Shown here in pieces: positions 1-4,481 of a stretch of DNA of 5,900 nucleotides. The stretch's first letter is position 1, and the number at the start of each line of letters is the position of its first letter. The stretch spans positions 1-5,900 of the forward strand of contig CAZUCT010000359.1 in NCBI GenBank assembly GCA_964619285.1. The letters are read 5' to 3'. The notes beneath the pieces were generated by a model. The model was not told the origin of the DNA. It saw nothing but the letters and a program-made list of their open reading frames with translations, and did not search any database. Origin of the DNA: CALKCV01 sp964619285. Its GTDB lineage: Bacteria; Cyanobacteriota; Cyanobacteriia; Cyanobacteriales; Microcoleaceae. The position numbers and the translations under genes were made by a program.

Positions 1-10
1 CCACACGGAC

Positions 11-32
11 CAACTCCCCACCCGGACCACAC
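11..32. repeat. G/C-rich spacer motif, left copy
   Basis: The plus strand carries AACTCCCCACCC at 12-23 running into CCCGGACCACAC at 21-32. The same two blocks recur at 570-598, there separated by a few extra C/T bases. Positions 1-10 contain a further partial version (ACACGGACCA). The rest of 1-78 has no credible reading frame. On the minus strand, 38-54 reads GGGCTTGCTGAAAAAGT, which resembles ends of cyanobacterial insertion sequences as I remember them; no transposase is present and I cannot verify this. I interpret the block as dispersed intergenic repeat material. Confidence 0.5.
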
Positions 33-78
33 TCTGACTTTTTCAGCAAGCCCTAATTACTAGCCTCCTGGTTTCTTT

Positions 79-175
79 GTTCGTAGTAATCGCTTTAGCG
101 ATTTAAAACAAGTTCGATCTAAATCGCTGAAGCGATTACTACGAACAGCCTATCGCTGAAGCGATCGCTACGAAC
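79..175. repeat. Cluster of three 25-bp palindromic repeats
   Basis: The 25-bp unit begins GTTCGTAGTAATCGCT and ends CAGCGATT, with an internal near-palindrome. Copy one is at 79-103 in plus orientation. Copy two is at 122-146 in minus orientation and differs from copy one by a single base. Copy three is at 151-175 in minus orientation, diverged at about three positions so that it contains a GCGATCGC octamer. Copies one and two form a potential 25-bp stem with an 18-nt loop. Copy three ends two bases from the stop codon of the moxR remnant, so a minus-strand transcript would fold here; it lacks a downstream U-tract, so termination is unproven. Identical units occur at 5847-5896. The arrangement matches REP-like or MITE-like dispersed elements of cyanobacteria. 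Confidence 0.9.
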
Positions 176-177
176 TA

Positions 178-535
178 TTACCTCGGTACCGCCACTTGTT
201 TCAAAAGGCCGGCAATAACAGCATCGATCGCCACCCCATCCAACTGCGCCTCCGGTTTCAAAATCAACCGATGGCGCAATAAAGACAGCGCCACCGTCTT
301 AACATCGTCGGGAGTCACAAAAGTCTTGCCCGCCAACCAGGCACGAGCTTTACTCGCCATGCGATCGCGCCACCGCCGATCGCCCCGAAGCACCGAGAGC
401 TAAATCTGGATGTTGGTGCGTCTGGCGCACTAACCCCAACAGATAATCTAACACTTTATCATCTGCATTCATCCCAAGGGCAGCTTGACGGGCCATCAAA
501 ATATCCTCCACGGTAGCGATCGCCTTTATTTTAAA
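178..535 (-). pseudogene. MoxR-family AAA+ ATPase, C-terminal remnant with frameshift
   Basis: MoxR proteins are AAA+ ATPases that act as chaperones, often beside DUF58 and von Willebrand factor A proteins. Only the C-terminal helical lid is left. Translation from about 535 gives ATVEDILMARQA, then LDYLLGLVRQTHQHPDLALG, the family's conserved lid segment. The frame then ends in a TAA at about 350. The neighbouring frame continues with ASKARAWLAGKTFVTPDDV, LLRHRLILKPEAQLDG and the usual VPR-type terminus, stopping at 178-180. Counting codons against the family pattern, the join near 360-378 has one extra base (or lacks two). The junction overlaps a GCGATCGC site. The roughly 200 N-terminal residues with Walker A, Walker B and sensor 1 are absent: upstream of 535 the translation is unrelated and the DNA becomes G/C-rich spacer repeat. 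It cannot encode an active ATPase. The GTG-start ORF at 178-393 is a by-product of the frameshift. Confidence 0.88.
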
Positions 536-569
536 CTGACGGGTTGAATCGAGCCTGTTGGCAATCCCA

Positions 570-598
570 AACTCCCCACCCTTCCCCCCGGACCACAC
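570..598. repeat. G/C-rich spacer motif, right copy
   Basis: AACTCCCCACCC at 570-581 and CCGGACCACAC at 588-598 repeat the motif seen at 11-32, with an insertion of about six pyrimidines between the blocks. It starts about 35 bp beyond the point where moxR homology stops, so the remnant lies between two copies in the same orientation. The rest of 536-712 is non-coding. Apart from the heptamer repeat at 641-664 I see no promoter or RNA gene in it. Confidence 0.5.
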
Positions 599-640
599 CT
601 TCCGCCCCGAAAAAACGCAATTTTTGCCCGCGCCAAGTAT

Positions 641-664
641 AGCAATTAGCAATTAGCAATTAGC
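641..664. repeat. Heptanucleotide tandem repeat (STRR-like)
   Basis: AGC is followed by three exact tandem copies of AATTAGC (644-664). Short tandemly repeated heptamers are a known class of repetitive DNA in filamentous cyanobacteria. This copy lies in the spacer between the moxR remnant and the end of the secreted-protein gene. No function is evident; copy number could vary by slippage. Confidence 0.75.
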
Positions 665-712
665 GTTAATATTTTTACCCACACTTTTAACAGGGAAGCA
701 CTACTACAATTG

Positions 713-1054
713 CTATTCCAGTTCGCCTTCATAGCCGCAGACGAAGCGCACCATATTTAAAGTAGCTTCCGATTGTGCTTCATACTCTCCATAACCTTTA
801 GCTATCCATTTGTTACCTCCGCCAGCGCAAAGGGCAGTGCCTTCGATATAGTCTTCGCCGATGGTGTAGGTAAAATCCCTGTATTCGCTGTAATCGCCGT
901 AGAAGTATCCAGCGATACTTCTAACTGTAACTTCTTCTCCTGTAGAAGCATAGCCTACAAATTCGTCGCCGTTTTCTAAAGTTATAGCTAAGGTTGCTCC
1001 AGTGGAGGTTAAGACCGTTCCCGTCAGGGTAAGAGCTGCTATTTTTTTAAACAT
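713..1054 (-). CDS. Small predicted secreted protein, unknown function
   Basis: This 113-residue protein has a typical Sec signal peptide: Lys3-Lys4, a hydrophobic/Thr-rich core at 5-19 and an A-T-L-A cleavage region, with cleavage likely after Ala23. The mature part of about 90 residues is strongly acidic and rich in Gly, Tyr and Glu. It has only two cysteines (Cys76 and Cys106), which could form a disulfide after export. It has no lipobox and no membrane segment beyond the signal. The ATG is preceded by GAGG with 7-nt spacing (TCGAGGTAAAACA), which supports this start. It stands alone with its own candidate promoter, downstream of a hairpin ending the 1183-1887 gene. I recognise no family. 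The pattern suggests a small beta-rich periplasmic or extracellular protein, an inference from composition only. Confidence 0.75.
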   Translation of the reverse strand: MFKKIAALTLTGTVLTSTGATLAITLENGDEFVGYASTGEEVTVRSIAGYFYGDYSEYRDFTYTIGEDYIEGTALCAGGGNKWIAKGYGEYEAQSEATLNMVRFVCGYEGELE

Positions 1055-1083
1055 TGTTTTACCTCGATAAATTACTTGAGTCT

Positions 1084-1092
1084 ATCTTATCA
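1084..1092 (-). promoter_or_regulatory. Candidate extended -10 promoter for the secreted-protein gene
   Basis: The minus strand reads TGATAAGAT, an extended -10 element (TGn plus TAAGAT) placed so that transcription would start about 22 nt before the ATG at 1054. No good -35 hexamer lies 16-19 bp upstream, which is tolerated by extended -10 promoters. The assignment rests on position and motif only. Confidence 0.35.
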
Positions 1093-1111
1093 AAACTTTT
1101 TTGTTGCTCGA

Positions 1112-1135
1112 TTGATTTGTTAGTTGATTTGTTAG
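1112..1135. repeat. 12-bp tandem duplication upstream of the secreted-protein gene
   Basis: TTGATTTGTTAG occurs twice in exact tandem (1112-1123 and 1124-1135), followed by a partial third start. It lies 20 bp or more upstream of the candidate -10 element, where an activator or repressor might bind, but slippage in AT-rich spacer explains it equally well. Confidence 0.7.
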
Positions 1136-1165
1136 TTTGAAAATGTATTTTTTTTACTCAAACAA

Positions 1166-1182
1166 GGTGCGCGACGCGCACC
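1166..1182 (-). terminator. GC-rich hairpin after the helix-hairpin-helix gene
   Basis: A perfect 7-bp stem GGTGCGC/GCGCACC with a 3-nt loop abuts the TAG stop codon of the 1183-1887 gene. On the minus strand it is followed by TTGTTTG, a weak U-tract. It is placed as an intrinsic terminator and separates this gene from the one ending at 713. Similar GGTGCG...CGCACC hairpins are common dispersed elements in cyanobacteria, so it may be repeat-derived. Confidence 0.6.
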
Positions 1183-1887
1183 CTAATAAATAATGCTGCT
1201 GTAAGAACTTAAAGGCAATTTGGTCCGTTTTTTTACGTCTATTGCCGATTTGTATTCTCCTCTTTCCAGTCTTTCCAATACTATTTTTTGAGCTACCTCC
1301 GGTTCGATATTTGCTGCTATTAGTTGCTCTACAGAATAGGAATTTAAACGCCTCCAAGAAACATCAACTTCCTGTTTGGGATTGTAACTAAATACAACTA
1401 ACGGTGCAATTTTATTTATGGTTTGCTGGGGAATCCCAATAATGTCTGATAGTTCTTCTAAATGAGTAAAAATGTAACCTTCGTTTCGCGCCGATTCGAT
1501 ATCGTTGGCATAGACAATGGGCAATCCCAAACCATTAACTAAATCGTCTTTGGAACAAGTATTAATTTCGATTTTACCTCGTGTTTCTGCGATTAATTTT
1601 GCCGTTTCGCCTTCTGGTGGCAGAGGCAAATTTTGAGGATACGTTTTGATAAGAAAGCTTTTTTTCAGCGAAAAAGCCGCTCCTATTTGAGCCAGCCAAA
1701 TTACCGCCGCAATTTCGGTTGAAGACAAAATTACTGCGGCAACGGTAATTCCCAATCCCAGGGCTATCCACGGTTTAGTTCTAGTTGTTTGACCTGCGTA
1801 GGCGATCGCCAACCCTCCAAAAGCAGGTAGGAAAGACCACCAAATCCACTTAGGCGTTTGCTGAAACCAAGAGTCATCCCTTGACAT
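1183..1887 (-). CDS. Membrane-anchored protein with two ComEA-like helix-hairpin-helix repeats
   Basis: The 234-residue product has a hydrophobic N-terminal part with probably three membrane segments (about 14-31, 39-56 and 58-74), a basic stretch (Lys75, Lys76, Lys81) and a linker. Two helix-hairpin-helix units of the ComEA type follow. Unit one (about 106-165) contains IEINTCSKDDL, an A-x-x-I-x-x-A-R helix and LSDIIGIPQQTINKIAP, close to the ComEA pattern. Unit two (about 179-232) repeats it as LNSYSVEQL, AQKIVLERLERGEYKS and VKKRTKLPLSSYSSI. Such motifs bind DNA non-specifically or mediate protein contacts; ComEA receives DNA during transformation. Unlike ComEA there is no single anchor and no typical G-I-G hairpin, so a competence role is only a possibility. 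The start is supported by AAGGAG about 9 nt before the ATG. A promoter lies at 1921-1949 and a hairpin follows the stop. Confidence 0.8.
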   Translation of the reverse strand: MSRDDSWFQQTPKWIWWSFLPAFGGLAIAYAGQTTRTKPWIALGLGITVAAVILSSTEIAAVIWLAQIGAAFSLKKSFLIKTYPQNLPLPPEGETAKLIAETRGKIEINTCSKDDLVNGLGLPIVYANDIESARNEGYIFTHLEELSDIIGIPQQTINKIAPLVVFSYNPKQEVDVSWRRLNSYSVEQLIAANIEPEVAQKIVLERLERGEYKSAIDVKKRTKLPLSSYSSIIY

Positions 1888-1920
1888 TTTCTACTCTCCT
1901 TTTCCATTTTTTTTGATTTA

Positions 1921-1949
1921 ATTAAAATGGGGTGACAGCCGCTTGACAA
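1921..1949 (-). promoter_or_regulatory. Candidate promoter of the helix-hairpin-helix gene
   Basis: On the minus strand TTGTCA (1944-1949) and TTTAAT (1921-1926) are spaced by exactly 17 bp, matching a sigma70-type promoter. Transcription would start near 1914, giving a leader of about 27 nt that holds the AAGGAG ribosome-binding site. This implies the gene is transcribed separately from the TM2 operon upstream. Confidence 0.45.
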
Positions 1950-1995
1950 TTATTTTTTAATTTGTTATTTTTTGCGCTTGCGGACTTGTCATCCC
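1929..1995. repeat. Imperfect inverted repeat overlapping the promoter
   Basis: GGGGTGACAGCCGC (1929-1942) is mirrored by GCGGACTTGTCATCCC (1980-1995), an imperfect palindrome with AT-rich DNA between. The left arm covers the spacer of the candidate promoter. It also contains a short direct repeat, TGACA at 1933-1937 and 1944-1948. It could be an operator, or a hairpin ending the TM2 operon, whose stop codon lies 11 bp away at 2007. The sequence does not decide between them. Confidence 0.4.
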
Positions 1996-2006
1996 TTAAT
2001 TTTTAA

Positions 2007-2357
2007 TTACAAATCTCTCAAAAGTTTTCTGCGTTTTTCTTCGTACTCTTCTGGAGTTAATGCCCCAGATTCGTAAAGTTTGTGTAATTCTCCTAAAGCA
2101 CCGGTTACATCTTTTGCAGATCTGGTTCCTCCCCCAGTATTTCCCGAGAGCATTCCCGGGTTATACTTGGCGTTAAAAGCTGTATCGGACATCAACAGCA
2201 AGCCGAAAAACTCAAAAAATGCTATCAGTCCCGGTATCAACGTCCAAGAGAATAGGAAATATAAAATTCCCGCCAGATTCTCGCCTAAGTAGAATTTATG
2301 TATCCCCAACCAACCAAAAAAGAACGCTAGCAAAGCTGCTACGGTTTTATCTTTCAT
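2007..2357 (-). CDS. TM2 domain and SHOCT domain membrane protein
   Basis: The 116-residue protein opens with a TM2 domain (about 1-57): a first helix, the signature GIHKFYLG at 18-25 in the turn, and a second helix ending in FEFFGLLLM. A Gly/Ser/Thr-rich linker (about 68-85) leads to a C-terminal SHOCT domain (about 86-114: ALGELHKLYESGALTPEEYE, then a basic tail). TM2 proteins are small inner-membrane proteins of unknown role. SHOCT is a short helical module at the end of many membrane proteins, thought to aid oligomerisation. The pairing is common and the length is normal. TAGGAG lies 8 nt before the ATG. It follows the 79-residue membrane protein gene after 29 bp on the same strand, so the two are probably co-transcribed. 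Family assignment is firm; function is unknown. Confidence 0.9.
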   Translation of the reverse strand: MKDKTVAALLAFFFGWLGIHKFYLGENLAGILYFLFSWTLIPGLIAFFEFFGLLLMSDTAFNAKYNPGMLSGNTGGGTRSAKDVTGALGELHKLYESGALTPEEYEEKRRKLLRDL

Positions 2358-2386
2358 GTTTTCGCTCCTATTTTCTAGGGTTTAGT

Positions 2387-2626
2387 TTAGTCTTGCCATC
2401 GCACGGAATTTTCTTCGTCTTTACGTTGGTTAATTCTGTCAAACTTTGACATCAACCAATATATTGCTAATATACCAGCTTGGGCTTCTAACAAAACGAA
2501 GTAACTTCTAAAGATATAGTTAAAATCGCTGCTAGAGTTCCAAGAGAAGATGAAAGCTCCCAAGAGGGCGTAGGGAAGGAGACGCAATGCACTCCTGGGG
2601 AGCTTTGTCTTTTTACGCTTGTTCAT
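2387..2626 (-). CDS. Small two-helix membrane protein, unknown function
   Basis: The 79-residue product has a very basic start (NKRKKTK), a first hydrophobic helix (about 13-29) and a short polar loop (WNSSSDFN). A second helix (about 40-60) and a charged C-terminal tail (KFDRINQRKDEE) follow. By the positive-inside rule both ends would be cytoplasmic. The ATG is preceded by ACGAGG with about 7-nt spacing and by a candidate promoter. The gene lies 29 bp upstream of the TM2-SHOCT gene, which suggests one operon and perhaps a shared membrane role. I recognise no family. Base composition and ribosome-binding site resemble the neighbours, so I regard it as a real gene. Confidence 0.68.
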   Translation of the reverse strand: MNKRKKTKLPRSALRLLPYALLGAFIFSWNSSSDFNYIFRSYFVLLEAQAGILAIYWLMSKFDRINQRKDEENSVRWQD

Positions 2627-2649
2627 GCTGATGCCTCGTAAATATTTCT

Positions 2650-2679
2650 ATTGTAATCCAGATATTTTTGAGGCTGCAA
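2650..2679 (-). promoter_or_regulatory. Candidate promoter of the two-gene membrane protein operon
   Basis: On the minus strand TACAAT (2650-2655) is a near-consensus -10, preceded at 18 bp by TTGCAG (2674-2679), a weak -35. The predicted start near 2643 leaves a leader of about 17 nt carrying GAGG. It lies between the long hairpin at 2688-2757 and the first gene of the operon. Confidence 0.45.
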
Positions 2680-2687
2680 TGGCTCAA

Positions 2688-2757
2688 TCATACTCATACT
2701 CATACTCAGAACGAGTACTCAAAAAAAATACTTTTGGGAGTATGAGTATCAGTATGA
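2688..2757. repeat. Long inverted repeat built of ACTCAT hexamers
   Basis: Positions 2688-2707 consist of tandem TCATAC hexamers and are complementary to 2738-2757 with one mismatch, giving a 20-bp stem around a 30-nt loop. The loop contains the palindrome GAGTACTC (2713-2720) and an A8 run. The element starts 6 bp after the stop codon of the protease gene on the minus strand. It lies just upstream of the candidate promoter of the next operon. It may end or stabilise the protease transcript. The T-run on the minus strand lies inside the loop rather than after the stem, so it is not a classical intrinsic terminator. Confidence 0.8.
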
Positions 2758-2763
2758 GCTTGC

Positions 2764-4353
2764 TTAACCCACTCCGCTGCCTAATAAAAATAAACTAAGC
2801 AGGGTTCCGCCGTTCCATAAACTGTGGAGCAAAATAGAAGATAGGAGGTTGCGCGATCGCGTATAAACTACCCCCAAAACTATTCCTAAAACTGCCAGCG
2901 GCAACACTTCAGAAATATTCAAATGAGCTACGGCAAATAACAAACTGCTCGCCAAAATTGCCCCCCACATCGGCAGATATTTGGTTAAAGAAGGTAACAA
3001 AAATCCCCGAAACATTATCTCTTCAAAAACAGGGGCCGCTATGGATGCCGTCACAAAAAATAAGGTCAATGCCACCCAATCTTGCCCTTGCAAAGCTAAC
3101 TCTAAAATGGGATTGCTTCCGCCTTTTCCTTGCCAGATTTGTTGGTTAATTAAAGATACCAAAATTACCAAAGGTACCGCCGTTAAATAGCCGCCGAACC
3201 CCCACAAAAACCCACCGCCGCGCCCATCAATTTTAAACCAATCTTTAGGCAGGGGTAAAAATGGTTTTAACGAGAGATATAAAACCAAAATTCCGCCCAA
3301 TGCTAAGAGTAAATAACTAACTAAAACATAGCTAGCTTGAAACCGAATCCCCAAATTTGTTGTTTGAAAATTTGTCGCCGTTTGAATTATTCCTATTACT
3401 AGGGGTAAAGCAATTTGTCCGATTACAAAAAAGCCGACTACAAATACTTGGATAATCTCCTCGCCACCCCAAGGAATTTCCCAAGTAGCATCGGTATTTT
3501 GCATTAACAAAGATTGTTTACCCGCGATGAGTCTCTGGACTCCTATAAATACTAATAGCCCCACTCCAATTAATAAGCCAATTCCCGGAACCGCCCCGAC
3601 AATTGCTAATTTATAAAAGGCTGTTTCTGCTAGTTCTTGTTCTGCTGCTTCTAACTGGGCTAACTTGCCTTTTTCACCCCGCAATTCATAGAGTTTGCTT
3701 AGAGCTTCGTAGCGGAACCAACCGTCTAAATTTTGAGTAATTAAACCTTCGGCATCAGGAGGTGAAACTGATTCGCCCCACAAAGATGTTAAAGTTTTAG
3801 CGATTGCTAATGTTTCTAGGGATTTTCTCGGTGGATAGTCTCCCTTAATTAAATCTTCCCAAGTTTCAAGAGCGGCATCTTTTTTATCAACTTTAGCTTG
3901 AAGAATACCAACCCGCAAATTAATTTCATTGAGAAAAGTTTCCAGCTTAACAATGGTAGCAGAAAGTTGATAATTTTCGACCTCTGGCTTCTCAGAAGTT
4001 ATGGGATTTTCTGCAGCAATTCTGTATGTTTGATTTAACGCTTTTCTGGTTTGCTCTTTCGCGGCAGCTATAGCTCTATCTAAATTGGTTTTTGCCGATT
4101 TTTGCGCTGTTTGATATTGGGTTAAAGCTGCCTGAAAAGGTTCGTTACCGATTAAAGTATTTTTAGCTTGAGTGGTACTGCTATTTTCCTCCTCTGACGG
4201 CTGCCATTCTGCGGCATGAAGGAGTAAATTTGTCTGATATAATTCTAATTTACTTTGTATTTGGGGCTGAGTCGAACTGCCTATTAAAGATAAGGTTAAA
4301 AAGGCGATCGCTAACACCGTTAGAATGCTTAAAATTACTTTTTTTATTTTCAT
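2764..4353 (-). CDS. CPBP-family intramembrane metalloprotease with helical N-terminal domain
   Basis: CPBP (Abi/CAAX, Rce1-like) proteins are multi-pass membrane metalloproteases; bacterial substrates are mostly unknown. All three family motifs are present: EEIMFR (Glu444, Glu445, Arg449), FAVAH (Phe473-His477) and HSLWN (His510-Asn514). The glutamates and histidines are the expected zinc ligands and catalytic residues, so the enzyme appears active. The N-terminus has a signal-anchor helix (about 6-26), then a soluble alpha-helical region of about 220 residues (30-245) rich in Ala, Gln, Lys and Glu with coiled-coil character, probably outside the cytoplasm. Further membrane helices lie at about 249-272, 299-325, 342-364, 384-403 and 427-525. 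At 529 residues it is about twice the minimal family length because of the N-terminal extension, a form I believe occurs in other cyanobacteria. GGGAG lies 6 nt before the ATG. It is divergent from the phosphatase gene. Confidence 0.92.
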   Translation of the reverse strand: MKIKKVILSILTVLAIAFLTLSLIGSSTQPQIQSKLELYQTNLLLHAAEWQPSEEENSSTTQAKNTLIGNEPFQAALTQYQTAQKSAKTNLDRAIAAAKEQTRKALNQTYRIAAENPITSEKPEVENYQLSATIVKLETFLNEINLRVGILQAKVDKKDAALETWEDLIKGDYPPRKSLETLAIAKTLTSLWGESVSPPDAEGLITQNLDGWFRYEALSKLYELRGEKGKLAQLEAAEQELAETAFYKLAIVGAVPGIGLLIGVGLLVFIGVQRLIAGKQSLLMQNTDATWEIPWGGEEIIQVFVVGFFVIGQIALPLVIGIIQTATNFQTTNLGIRFQASYVLVSYLLLALGGILVLYLSLKPFLPLPKDWFKIDGRGGGFLWGFGGYLTAVPLVILVSLINQQIWQGKGGSNPILELALQGQDWVALTLFFVTASIAAPVFEEIMFRGFLLPSLTKYLPMWGAILASSLLFAVAHLNISEVLPLAVLGIVLGVVYTRSRNLLSSILLHSLWNGGTLLSLFLLGSGVG

Positions 4354-4368
4354 TTATTACTCCCAAAA

Positions 4369-4471
4369 AGATTTTAGATTGAGGATACAGATTAAAACAG
4401 GGCAAGAGTCCCAAACAGTGTAAAATGCTTCTGGCTGAAACTGCCCCCTATTAATTTACAATCTAAAATCT
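4369..4471. promoter_or_regulatory. Divergent intergenic region with a perfect 12-bp inverted repeat
   Basis: The 128-bp space between the two divergent starts carries AGATTTTAGATT at 4369-4380 and its exact complement AATCTAAAATCT at 4460-4471. Read in each gene's direction, the same 12-mer therefore stands 15 nt before the protease ATG and 10 nt before the phosphatase ATG. Both promoters must lie in or near this space. The only hexamers I can offer on the plus strand are TAAAAT (4421-4426) and TACAAT (4457-4462), neither with a good -35. The 12-mer could be a shared operator or leader element. Runs of ATCTAAA are, however, frequent in cyanobacterial spacers and may be repeat-derived. Confidence 0.6.
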
Positions 4472-4481
4472 AAAAAAATCA

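Noticed and set aside
38..54. End of an insertion sequence (minus-strand GGGCTTGCTGAAAAAGT)
   Set aside because: The resemblance is from memory only; no second terminal repeat, target duplication or transposase is visible in the window.
355..395. Programmed frameshift in moxR
   Set aside because: There is no slippery heptamer or stimulatory structure, and the ATPase half is missing, so decay is the simpler reading.
536..652. N-terminal extension of the moxR remnant frame up to 652
   Set aside because: The translation there is Gly/Lys-rich, unlike any MoxR segment, and its DNA is the spacer repeat also found at 11-32.
773..979. Plus-strand reading frame opposite the secreted-protein gene
   Set aside because: It is antisense to a gene with a signal peptide and a good ribosome-binding site, and shows no domain or ribosome-binding site of its own.
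1764..1949. Minus-strand reading frame overlapping the start of the helix-hairpin-helix gene
   Set aside because: It runs through the promoter and out of frame into the gene, and has no recognisable domain.
2958..3190. Plus-strand reading frames inside the protease gene
   Set aside because: They are antisense to the conserved catalytic region of the CPBP protease and lack start signals.
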